Assembly: GCA_009733775.1 (NCBI GenBank)
Contig: WOGZ01000586.1
Span: forward strand, 1 to 13,297
Origin: Alectoria sarmentosa
Lineage: Eukaryota > Ascomycota > Lecanoromycetes > Lecanorales > Parmeliaceae
Length of the DNA: 13,297 bases
Direction of reading: 5' to 3'
In this document: piece by piece, positions 1 through 8,997 of the stretch
Layout of the letters: the number at the start of each line of letters is the position of its first letter
Numbering within the stretch: the stretch's first letter is position 1
Notes under the pieces: generated by a model
What the model was told of the DNA's origin: nothing
Seen by the model: the letters and a program-made list of their open reading frames with translations, nothing else
Databases searched by the model: none
Program-made: the position numbers and the translations under genes

Positions 1-330
1 TTATAAACATTCGAATTTCAAAAACGAGATTCGAAACTCGCGATGTTCAAAGCCGGGTAAAAAGGGTGAAAATCGAAAATCTGAAAACGACTATGTCCTT
101 TTGAACATATCCGTCACGGTGTCACATAGAAAAAATTCCACTTTTTGACGAAAAATCGTTTTCTGACAAATTTATTTTCAGTTCACCTAATACACATCAA
201 AAATCGATCGACATATAATCGGTGAATATATGTGAGAGTTTATTTTCCGATTAAACGAAATATTTCGAACTGCATATGCACATATATATATATATACGAT
301 CGACTGCAAAACTCGTGAGAGTCGTTTCAA
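1..330. other. Less AT-rich flanking DNA at the left edge of the AT-rich block
   Basis: This stretch contains GC-containing words (for example around 40-70 and 105-130) that are rare in the next 6 kb. It has no ORF of useful length and no recognisable LTR terminus. It looks like sequence outside, or only lightly touched by, the C-to-T decay seen to the right, so the edge of the mutated block probably lies near 300-350. It could be an unmutated flank or a less affected part of another repeat; the sequence alone does not decide. Confidence 0.45.
282..296. repeat. Short (AT)n microsatellite
   Basis: A run of about seven AT dinucleotides lies next to a CATATGCACATA segment at the transition from the less AT-rich flank into the AT-rich block. 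No function is implied. Confidence 0.8.
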
Positions 331-635
331 GATATTAATGCTTGATAATAATGATTAATAACGTGCATGCGAACGATATATAACAACGATGTTCATAATA
401 ATAATGACGATAATAACGTTTAAGAAAACGTCTAAGAGCATAGATATAATGATCCTAAAAACATAAACATGATAATTTCAAGAAACATAAATATGATGAT
501 CTTATAAGAATATTTAAGACATTTGACGAAAAAAACGGCGATAGCGATCTTTTAAATAACGGCGTTGATCTCAAATTTGAATCGAATATAAAAATAAATC
601 TTCCGAAAAGAGGTTCGCAAAGATTGTCATTATAA
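331..635. other. AT-rich stretch with no recognised gene
   Basis: This lies downstream of the minus-strand pol remnant, where a 3' untranslated region, polypurine tract and 3' LTR of that element would be expected. No segment resembling the CACGTGA-containing block at 6640-6739 could be found here by eye. The 3' LTR is therefore missing from the window, lost, or too mutated to recognise. Short minus-strand open frames here (such as 455-697) show no family motif. Confidence 0.5.
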
Positions 636-730
636 TTATAATAACAATAAATCAATTTCTGATATGATGATAATATAACGAAGTTTTGACACGCCAAAAC
701 TAATATTGAGGTTCTGCGAATGATTCCGAT

Positions 731-760
731 TTCGATCGATCATTCGATCGATCATTCGAA
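731..760. repeat. 12-bp tandem repeat, 2.5 copies, internally palindromic
   Basis: The unit TTCGATCGATCA occurs at 731-742 and 743-754 and is followed by TTCGAA at 755-760. Each unit contains the self-complementary CGATCG. It lies inside the minus-strand open frame that continues past the pol stop at 825, where it encodes a repeated M-I-D-R tetrapeptide. It is probably incidental. Confidence 0.8.
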
Positions 761-869
761 ATATGAAAATCAATGAAATCGTTTTTTTGGAGCTGAGGGC
801 GTTGAATAATAATAACAAGACGATTTAAATAATTTTAAATGAATGATGTGAGATTGCTTTCACTTTAAG

Positions 870-1420
870 GGCATCGCGAAAAATAATAAATTTATCGAAA
901 CATAAAATCTTGATAAAATCATTAATTATTTATTTGTTAATAAAAACATATTAAACATTCACAATATTATTATTGATTTTCTTATATATAAAATGATGAG
1001 CGATATTAATATGTTTAATGCGAATATGAAATTGAGCGTTCTTTGCGAAAGCGATTGCGTCTTAATTATCTTTAAAAATCACGATAATCTTAAAATTCAA
1101 ATCGTTAAATCGTAAAAATTGATTAAAAAGATTTTTCAATCAAATAATTTCCTTAATAATTTACGTTTGATCGATATATTTTATCTCATAAATGAATAAT
1201 GTTATAATAATTTGACGCTTACTTAATTAATTAATAATGTCATTATTCAAATTAAATAAATAATCGAAAATGAACCTTCGAATTGAATTTTTAATTCAAT
1301 CAAAATTAATATAATCAAATAAATTCTTTAAAGAGCTTTTATACACGAATTCGTAATGCATCGTATTTTTAAAATATCGAAAGATTCAAATAATCATATT
1401 TTAATGCGTTGAAATAAGAT
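870..1420 (-). other. RNase H domain of the copia pol remnant
   Basis: RNase H removes the RNA strand during reverse transcription. The minus strand shows, in order, DYINFD-stop (copia consensus GYTDSDWA; the first Asp codon is AAT at 1307-1305 and the Trp codon is TGA at 1298-1296), then NSIRRFIFDYLFNLNN (consensus RRSTSGYLF-L-G), INxLSKRQ, a YEIKYI block (consensus CEAEYI), and near the C-terminus FHIRIKHINIAHHFI and a KxNNNIVNVxYVFINK stretch (consensus THID--HHFIRE and YVPT--Q). These are standard landmarks of copia RNase H and their spacing is normal. At least one catalytic Asp has become Asn. Confidence 0.92.
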
Positions 1421-1559
1421 TAATTGAATATTAATTGATTAAAAAGATAATATAAACGATATTGAGACGAATTTTCAATATAACGTATATGAGAGAGCTT
1501 ATAACGAATTAATATTTTTTATAAAGCTTTTTAAAAATCACATAACTCTTTTCGACGAA

Positions 1560-2330
1560 CGTCAATCTACGATTGATTTCGAATAATATATTAACAAAAA
1601 TGAGATTTCAACATTTGAAGTGATTGAAAAAACGTGTAATATACGCTTTTTATTTTAAACGAATAATGTCATTATGACGATTTCTTTTGACGATTATGCT
1701 CAAATAAAAGACGTATAATTCTAAATCTAATATGTAAAACTTGACATTTAAGACATTTTTAATTCATTTAATAACGACTTTATTGCGATTTATGATCAAA
1801 ACATTATCAACATAAAACGTTATAATAATCTTTTTTTTGAGATTCATAAACACATTATCATTCGATTCGATGAAATTAAGATCGAATTCTTTTATATAAA
1901 TTAAAAAATGTTAATATTAGATTTTAAAAGATTGTTTCAAGTTATAAAGGGTTTTATTTAATTTATAAATCTTGATATTATCTTTGTTAAAGTCGTCAAA
2001 TTATTACACATAAATGTTCTTTTAAACATCGCTATAAAAAAAAACGATTTTGACGTTTATTTATTTCACGTTTTAATTTATAATCGCCGCAAGCGCAAAG
2101 ATCGTTTTATAATTTATAAACTTTATCATTAACGCGAAAATGTTATAATAATCACGACTCTTTTATTATTTAAATTTTTAAATAATTTAATATATCTTAT
2201 AACGAATGATTTTTCTCTCGAAATCTCGCTTTATGATATAAATTCAACGATCTCGAAAAATATGAGCCTTTAAAAACGTTTAAATAAGACATTAAATGTT
2301 ATTGTTTATAAAAGACTTATATTCATCTCG
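1560..2330 (-). other. Reverse transcriptase (RVT_2) domain of the copia pol remnant
   Basis: This domain copies element RNA into cDNA. Landmarks on the minus strand are IIRYKIY (consensus RYKARLVA) near the start; FALAAIIN-stop-NVK-stop-INVKIVF from 2099 downwards (consensus FA--AA---W-(I/V)-QMDVKTAFL); YSDVxKNIYV (consensus G-(L/V)-E-IYM); TLYNLKQSFKI (consensus LYGLKQSPR-W); and FYVDN with YVDN at 1814-1803 (consensus YVDD). The first catalytic Asp codon reads AAC at 2057-2055 and the last Asp of YVDD reads AAT. The Trp and Gln of the first block are both TAA stops (2075-2073 and 2063-2061). Every change is a RIP-type transition. Confidence 0.95.
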
Positions 2331-3189
2331 CATATCAATTTTTCAATTCATATAAAATAAATTATTAAAGATCGTTTATTTATAGATTATAAATTTGAAA
2401 ATGTTAAATTTATTAATATAATTCGCAAAAAGAATAAAGATAACGAAAACTCTCATCAAAAAATTAAACGATAAATTATAAAGATTCGAAATAATGAGAT
2501 TTTTATGATCATCAAATATTTTTTGAATAATTTTATATTCGAAATGTTTTCGCATAATTCTTATTTTAATAAATTTTAAAGACATTAACGAAGAAAAAGC
2601 AATAATAGATTTAACGATTGATATAACAAGTTTAATAAATATTATAAACACACGCATTGCAATAACGATAAAATGAGATTTTTGAAAACGATTAACGATT
2701 AATAATGAAATATCCGTTGACGATAATCGATTCGATTTAATTGAAATCACAGATTCAACGTCTAATAATATAATAATACGTTATTTATTCAATGCCTCTT
2801 TCATAACGAATATTAATATGAAAAAACGTTAACATTTATTTAAAAACTTATGAGTCTCAATTTTTTTTTCGGGATTCACGAAATGTAAATGTTTTTTAAC
2901 AAAATGCATATCGTTAATGCGAATAATCTTTTTTTTGATTAAATTATAAAAGCGAAAAATGAATTCGTTTTCGTAATTTAAAAGAATACATTTTTTATTT
3001 TTATTTATAAATTTTTTTTAAATACGTCTTAAAGCGTAAATGATAAAATTTATGATTCGCAAATGAAAAAAAATAAATTTGCGATGATAAAAGGTTTCGA
3101 AAAATATAATGATGATTTTAATGTTAAAAAAACGCATCGTTAAATAATTAATTATGATTATTATTTTAAATTAAAAGAATTTGTTAAAA

Positions 3190-3788
3190 TTGAAATTTAA
3201 CAAAATTAAATAAATCTTATTTATTAAAATTTGATTAAATCGCTCGACGATTTCATTCATTTCGAAATTATCTACGATAATAAATTTTTATTTGATATTC
3301 GCCTAAACGAGACACTCAAAAAAAACCTTATTAATATATTCGTTTTCATTATCGAGACGAATGCGATAAATTCGATAATCACGAAATTTTAAATAAATCT
3401 TAAAACGTAAAAATATGATGAAGATTTCACTTTTATAACGAATTTAATAAACCTTAAAATAATAAATAAAATCGTCTTTAAACGTTATAAAATATTTATA
3501 ATCATTAAAATTAATAAAAATCAAAAATTCAACAAAATCGTTATAAATAAATTCGTTCAATAAAATATCAAACGCGATGAGCGAATTATGAAAAATAACC
3601 TTTTAACGACTCATCACACAACATTCGCAAATGTATTTCTCGATAATGTTTTTAAAAAAATTCACATTCACAACGATATTGAAAAACTTATTAAAGTTTT
3701 ATTGATTTAAATAACTTATGCGAACATATTATAATTAATGAATCGAATTCGAAAAAACGTTATAAGCGATCAAAGCATTGTTATTTTC
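3190..3788 (-). other. Pre-integrase zinc finger and DD35E integrase core
   Basis: This domain would insert the cDNA into the host genome. The zinc-finger part has a His at 3740-3738, a second expected His now Tyr (TAT, 3713-3711) and CECC with Cys codons at 3629-3627 and 3620-3618. The core follows: EFIYNDFVEF with catalytic Asp at 3539-3537, YKYFITFKDD, then RIRLDNENEYI with the second Asp at 3353-3351, and NEIVERFNQIL with the Glu at 3245-3243. The second Asp and the Glu are separated by exactly 35 residues, the copia DD35E spacing. All three acidic codons survive although neighbouring codons carry stops (for example TAG in the D-to-E interval). Stops elsewhere make the protein impossible. 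Confidence 0.94.
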
Positions 3789-4130
3789 TTATAAATTTAA
3801 AAAAAACAAATCGCGATTTCGCGTATCGATTAATGTTATATTGCCCTGAATTAAAGCATAATCTTTTTTATAAAAAACGATTTCAATATCGACATTTAAA
3901 AACTTTTTAATCGATAAAAAATTGACGTTTATATCAAACATATGCAAGACATTAAGAATCGTTAAAATAACGCGTTTATTATTAACATTATAATCAAAAT
4001 TAATAATATCATAAACAAAAGACTGAACTTTGACGTCTTTAATGTCTTTGATAAATCGAAATTGAATCTTAATATAAATGATAAATATCGAATAATCGAT
4101 AAAAAATGATGAATGCAATTAAAATTTATC
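3789..4130 (-). other. Aspartic protease domain of the copia pol remnant
   Basis: This domain would cut the Gag-Pol polyprotein. The active-site segment reads NFNCIHH at 4126-4106, which matches a D-S-G-C-T-H-H type copia site after G-to-A and C-to-T changes in the D, S, G and T codons, so the catalytic Asp is lost. The rest of the domain continues in a frame shifted relative to this site, probably through an indel in the adjacent T run. There it stays open for 109 codons (4118-3789) and shows ILNVLHMFDINVNFLSIKKF (consensus L-NVLHVP-L--NLLSV--L) and VFYKKDYALIQGN. The domain ends at a TAA that opens straight into the pre-integrase region. Confidence 0.9.
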
Positions 4131-4477
4131 ATAATTCGAATATCGAAATTCATAAAATTGACGAACGATAAACGTTTGTTTAAATTCGAATTCGTTATCA
4201 AATTAATAAGATTTTCATTTTTATTTTAATCTGCTTGATTGATTGCATTCAAAATGTTAAAATTATTCGAAATGAGATTTAAATAACTTTGATCGTTTAA
4301 TTCATCGAAAAATGTCATATGAATATGAAAATAATCGTTCTTTTTTAAAATATACATTATATTAACGTTGAAATAATCATTTTCCTCTAAAACGAAAACG
4401 TTAAATAACGCTTCTTTAATGCGTTTGCGCTTGACATTTAAAACATTAATATTCACATAAATGATATCGATTTACAT

Positions 4478-4494
4478 TTTTTTTTTTTTTTTTT
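4478..4494. repeat. Poly(T) run of 17 bases
   Basis: Seventeen consecutive T bases lie between the start of the minus-strand pol reading frame and the start of the plus-strand gag-like frame at 4523. Read on the minus strand it is a Lys-coding A run directly before the pol remnant. It marks the point where coding sense appears to switch strand and could be a junction, a slippage tract or a poly-Lys linker. Confidence 0.9.
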
Positions 4495-4522
4495 ATTCAT
4501 TTATAAACTTTTTAGACTTTAA

Positions 4523-5640
4523 ATGAGAAAACTTGATTTAACATTTAATAAAAAAATGTTTAAATTTACGATTAACGATCTTATAAAAAGTATAAATTTC
4601 GCGATTAATAAAATCAAAATCGTTAAAATCGTTTTTAATGAATTATTTATTTTTATTATTACGATGAGCGAGTATAATAACATTATTCTTTTTGATTACG
4701 AATATATAACGCTCTTCATTCATTGCGTCGTGAATAATCAAATTGAATTTAATTATCTTTAAATCATAAAATATATAAATTTAAATATAAATTATTATAA
4801 AGACATCGTAAACTTCATCGAATTTTATAAAAAAAAATTAAATGAGATAAAACTTCGACAATAATAATGAATTATTCAAATCAACGATTTCGACATTGAT
4901 TTTGCGAAAATTCTTTTTATATTGACGAACGTCTTTTTCGAAATTAATGTTGATATTATATAATTAACATATAAATTCGATATAAAATTCAAAGCCCATA
5001 AGTTTATAATAAATATCGATAACGTTTAATATAATTTGAGGATTTTCATTATGTTTTTTAATAAATTAACAATCAACGTAATTAAAACGTTAACGAATGA
5101 TCACGCAAACTTTAAACTTAATAATGTTAATAAAAAATTAAAGATTATTTAATATTAATCAATCGTTGATATTTTCGTTTTATTTGATATATTCGATAAT
5201 GAATTTCAAAATGATAATGAAAATCAAAAAAAAATTATCTTCATTATTCGTAAAGACATTTTCAATAACATCTTAAACGTTAAATTCAATTATCGATATC
5301 AAAAAAGATAAATAAAGAAATGTAAAAAATTGATAATGATAATGAAAATAATGAAAACGAGAATTCTTTTATCACGATTAAAAACGAATCGAAAAAGTCG
5401 TTTTAAAGATTACCGCTTTGAAAAAACGTCGAAACAAATGAATCTGATAACGATTCAAAAAACGATTCGAATGTTTTAAAAAAAATTGATAAATGAGACC
5501 GTTTGCCTTTAGCGCGTAAATCAAAGATTTCGATATCGCTTAAAACGTCAAATGATTTTTCGTTAATTTTAAAATCGTTATCGCATAACGATAATGTGAA
5601 AAAATAAAATAAATGCTCTGTCACTCTTCGTCAGAATCGT
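4523..5640 (+). pseudogene. Decayed plus-strand ORF, possibly gag-like
   Basis: The first 79 codons (4523-4762) are open and the same frame reads on through C-to-T type stops. Residues YYKDIVNFIEFYKKKLNEIKL (approximately 4792-4854) and a following IDFAKILFILTNVFFEI segment resemble the helix-rich LTR-retrotransposon capsid pattern of an FI-EFKKKL-E-- helix followed by FLL-L. Further on (about 5335-5480) the plus strand encodes acidic, Ser/Asn-rich sequence (DNDNENNENENSF, ESDNDSKNDSN) and then a basic patch with RKSKISISLKTSND. No convincing CCHC zinc knuckle could be read. A 73-codon open frame on the other strand (5624-5403) is most likely its antisense shadow, but this is not certain. If it is gag, it lies in the opposite orientation to the adjacent pol. 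The function is unproven. Confidence 0.4.
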
Positions 5641-6329
5641 TTAAATTTTTATCAATATCAATTAATTATTATCGTTATGTTTCAAGGTTTTATAATAACA
5701 ATGAAAAGTGTTTATGCGAAAATTAACGATAAATTTGAACGATAATATTATAATAAAATGATGTTAATAATACGAAGGATTTGACTTTAAATTTAATAAT
5801 AAAAATTAAATTCGATTGAAATTATATTGAATACAATTGTAAATGTGTAAACTTTTTTAAAAAATTCGTATCCTTTTTATATTATTTAATCAAAAATTCA
5901 AATTCAAAATATCCGCTTCAACGACTATCATCGTGAAATTAAAATTAATCAAATTTTATAATCACGATAATAAAATATTATTAATAATAAATAAAGAATT
6001 CGATAATAAAACCTCAACCTTTTTTTTTAAAAAGTTTTTGAAATCAAAACGTCAACTTTGACACATAAAGTTTATTATTTTTGATTTCAAATAAACTTTT
6101 AAACGTTTAAATGATAATAAAATTAATTCTAAATTGTTTTAAATGATAATCAAATTAATAATAATGTTAATATTCAATCATTCAATCTGTCTTATTAATT
6201 CGATACATTATTGAAAATGCAAATCATTAATTTAATGAAATGTTATAAAAATAAAAACGTATTCTCCTCTATTTAATGTGTTTCACGTAAAAAAATTAAC
6301 AATATTATAAAAACCTTATCATAATTCGA
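5641..6329. other. AT-rich stretch with no recognised gene
   Basis: This separates the gag-like ORF from the LTR-like segment. On the minus strand a frame from about 6210 to 5860 is fairly open, with only a handful of TGA and TAA codons that could come from TGG, CGA or CAA, but it carries no motif I recognise. If the minus-strand copia element starts at 6739, this is where its gag or 5' untranslated sequence should lie, yet no capsid or zinc-knuckle pattern was seen. Confidence 0.4.
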
Positions 6330-6739
6330 TCGCACGATCGCAAATTGTATGCGACTTCGATTAAAAATGAATAATTTCGACTCGCCGAGAATTAAAAGAC
6401 TCTCAACCTCCGAATTTCGAATTATGATCATTTAAATTAAAGATCATCTTGTAAATAAAAATTATTTATTTTAAAAAGATTGATTAAATAAAGATCTTTA
6501 TAACTGATTGTTTCATTGCGATAAACATAAAATGTTTGAAAACAATTATAATCATAATGATAAATAAATAAGTTATGCTTATAACGATCGCCGAGCAAAT
6601 TCAAACTTATAATTTATAAAAATATGATGTAAAACATTTAGTTGTATTACTTTAAGAGTGCTATGAAGGAAAATGCGATCTATGTTATAAACGCATGCGC
6701 CCGTGTCACGTAACCTATCACGTGACCTGAATTTCGACA
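6330..6739 (-). repeat. Probable 5' LTR / leader of the minus-strand copia element
   Basis: Read on the minus strand the block begins TGTCGAAATTCAGG at 6739 and soon contains two CACGTGA-like palindromic words (6708-6725 region), then a GC-richer CGGGCGCATGCG, then ATTTTCCTTCATAGCACTC. The starting TG fits the TG...CA convention for LTRs. The end at 6739 also coincides with the exact place where homology between the two large inverted arms stops. A second less mutated patch lies at 6330-6420 with CGATCG and CTCGGCGAG words. The inner CA end and primer-binding site could not be placed, so the left boundary is approximate. No matching 3' copy was found near 1-800. Confidence 0.55.
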
Positions 6740-6751
6740 AAAAACAATACA

Positions 6752-8600
6752 TTATTTATCAATTTATGCGTTCGTGATAATTTTATCGATTTAAACATTA
6801 ATAATTATTTAATAAATATCAATTCGAATAATCTTTTAATTTTATTTCATTTAATAAAATCGATTATTTTTAATGATTATATATATATCGAAAACGAAAT
6901 TTTGAAACAATTTATCGTAATGAAAAAAACGATTAAACTTGATAAAACGAATTTATATAAAATATTTATAAAAAATCAACTTAATAAACTTGAAGAGATA
7001 AAAAAAAAAATTTATAAAAAAAATTAATGTGATTCGTGTTGAGCCTCCTCGATCATTAATTTATAAAACGAAATTATTATTATTATCTCGATTAATAAAA
7101 AGATTTTCATCAAATGAAACATTTACAATAAATATGTTATTATATCATAATTATTCGTTAAATGAAAAAATAAAAAAATAACGTAATGATATATAAACGA
7201 AATGTTAATATGAAACATTATATTTATCGCGATTTTAAATCTTAATCAAAACGTCCCTCGCCTCGAGCATATTCAATAAATTATTTATATTATTCTTTTA
7301 AATAATAACGATTTCATTTAAAATAAAACAATTATAAATGTTTAAATTATAATATTAAAGGTTTTCATATAATAATTTATAATTTCATATAATTAAATCA
7401 ATTTTTAATTTTTTAAACATCGTTTTAAAGATAATAATATAAAAATTGATGCTTTAAAAAAAATTTCGATATAAAACTTATTTGATGTTATCATAATAAT
7501 CATATTTAATATAATTAATATAAAAAACGCGATCGAGAGAAAATCATATCGTGTTATAAATTATTTTTAAATGTTATTTATAATGTAAATTTAATCAAAA
7601 ATCGATTTTTCGATTTTTAAAGATTTTAAAATAAATATATAAATAATGATCGCGTTTTACATTTTACACGTAAATGAAATAATTAAATGATTAATAATGA
7701 TTTATTATGAAATTATCGAGACGGCGTTATTATATTAAACGTTATAAACGCGATATTTTTTACACTTATCGATCAAAATCATAATATTAAATTTCAAAAA
7801 ATGCAAAATGTTATTAATATCACGCTTATTGAGATTAATGAAATCATTTATATTTATTTCAATTTTATAATGTTTTTTATTTTCATTTTAATCGTTATAT
7901 TAATCGTCGTTTTATAAAACGTTTATTTCAAATATAACGATTTTAATCTTATCGTTATTATAATATTATTCAAATGTTTCGTTTATAAATAACGTCGCAT
8001 TATATCGATCGTAAATCTAATTCATAAAATCGAGATTATGTTATAAAGATTTTATAATATATGAATAACGCGCAATGTAATTTGTTAATTTTATTAAAAA
8101 TTGAATAAATTGAATAAATTGAAAAGCTTTTAAAAAAGGGTTGAAAGGCGCGTTATCAAAAAAGTCGATATTAAAAAAGTTTATTAATAAATCTCGTAAT
8201 AGAGGATCTTTAATATCGATTGAAACATTTTTCGATTGTTTAAAAATGTAAAATACGCGTGATTGAGCGAAAAAAAAGATAAAGAATAAGATAAAAAAGA
8301 AAAACGCGTTTTAAAAAGACGAAAATCGATTAATTTGAAAAAAAGACGGTTATGAGAGCGAAAAATCTATTCGAAATCTTTTTAAAGATCTTTTTACGCG
8401 TTTATGAATAATAATAAATGATCGTTGATTTCTTATTCGATCTCGATTATTAATAATAATAAATTTCGCGAAAGATTATTTAAAGAGATTAATAAAGGTT
8501 TCAAAAGAGAGATAAAGAGGATATACGTGTTTTAAATGTTTAATAATGTTTAAGCGAGAGATATTAATGTTAAATATATTTATATTAATAATGAATTGAT
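6752..8600 (+). pseudogene. Unidentified decayed ORF in the left arm
   Basis: I do not recognise the family. The first 91 codons (6752-7024) have no stop and read, for example, LILFHLIKSIIFNDYIYIEN and KQFIVMKKTIKLDKTNLYKI. The same reading is conserved in the right arm, where the Gln before FI is a TAA stop, so the right copy took a RIP hit the left escaped. Further along, frames stay related between arms. Near 8222-8420 a Lys/Arg-rich segment is followed by a conserved TVMRAKNLFEIFLKIFLRVYE block in the same frame in both arms. The ORF reads toward the LTR-like block at 8840-8983, so it would be the 3' coding part of an element. It could be the end of a retrotransposon polyprotein or a transposase. 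Confidence 0.45.
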
Positions 8601-8839
8601 AAATTAATAAAAGAATAACGATTATACGCGTTTTCGTTGGTAAATAAATGAATTAAAAAAAAATTGATCGCGTCGAGCAGGTTTAATACGATTTTAAAAT
8701 CAATATTTGAATATTTATTCACTTAATAAATAATAAATCGAATTTCATAATTTTTACATTATTAAATAACGCAAAACGAATTTTATAATTCACGAAATTT
8801 TGAAAATAATTTATGTTTAAGGGGGTAAGAAGCATAAGT

Positions 8840-8983
8840 TGTAAGATTTTTATATATAAATTTTGATAAGAACGCTCGGGAGGTTTAAAAGTCGCTATTC
8901 GAGCGTTAATCGAAAAGCGTAATGATTTCAGATTTATGATTGGCTTCATATATAAATTCAAGGTTTCTTAATTTAGTCTTACA
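8840..8983 (+). repeat. LTR-like terminal block, left copy (about 144 bp)
   Basis: The block starts TGTAAGA and ends TTACA, with a TATATATAAATTTTGA segment near its start and a GC-richer core at 8870-8930 with CGCTCGGGAGG and CGAGCG. A purine-rich stretch with AAGGGGGTAAGAAG lies just before it (8819-8833), as a polypurine tract would before a 3' LTR. The 145 bp partner is at 10474-10330. Against a simple LTR reading, arm homology continues about 14 bp past the TACA end, so it may instead be an internal part of the inverted repeat. Confidence 0.5.
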
Positions 8984-8997
8984 CTATTTCTTTATAT

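Larger units (their letters stand above)
636..4500 (-). pseudogene. pol: Degenerate Ty1/copia retrotransposon pol (protease-integrase-RT-RNase H)
   Basis: An intact copy would encode the copia polyprotein that matures the particle, reverse transcribes the RNA and integrates the cDNA. Reading the minus strand and passing through stops gives, in order: a basic K-rich start just left of the poly(T) run, a linker, an aspartic protease, a zinc-finger pre-integrase domain, a DD35E integrase, a linker with a motif like CILLNYENEFIFRFYN (typical of the copia integrase C-terminus), RVT_2 reverse transcriptase and RNase H. This domain order is diagnostic of copia rather than gypsy. Dozens of stops are all TAA, TGA or TAG explainable from CAA, TGG, CGA or CAG by C-to-T or G-to-A change, and there is at least one frameshift in the protease. 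The RNase H frame meets a TAA at 827-825 but stays open to 636, so either end is possible. The element is non-functional. No gag was found upstream on this strand. Confidence 0.93.
6740..8997 (+). repeat. Left arm of a 2.26 kb inverted repeat
   Basis: This arm is colinear with the reverse complement of 10318-12590 over its whole length. Clear anchors are 6741-6830 with 12500-12590, 6900-7020 with 12300-12425, 7030-7220 with 12105-12290, 7520-7760 with 11560-11800, 8040-8090 with 11225-11280, and 8810-8997 with 10318-10500. Mismatches are mostly C/T or G/A, as expected if both arms decayed separately by RIP. The outer end stops at the LTR terminus at 6739. The inner end stops abruptly after TTTCTTTATATA near 8997. 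Confidence 0.95.

Noticed and set aside
2376..2750. A 124-codon minus-strand open frame as a separate gene
   Set aside because: It lies inside the integrase-to-RT linker of the copia pol remnant, partly in a shifted frame. It has no independent start context or motif.
3962..4201. Minus-strand 79-codon open frame as its own gene
   Set aside because: Its first half is the protease active-site segment of pol (NFNCIHH). The remainder is an out-of-frame shadow of the protease body.
5281..5335. CCHC zinc knuckle in the plus-strand gag-like ORF
   Set aside because: The Cys/Tyr and Lys spacing near KKCKKL looks suggestive, but the C-x2-C-x4-H-x4-C spacing cannot be obtained by transitions alone.
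8719..8961. Minus-strand 80-codon open frame
   Set aside because: It overlaps the LTR-like block and has no matching frame of similar quality in the right arm. It is likely chance.
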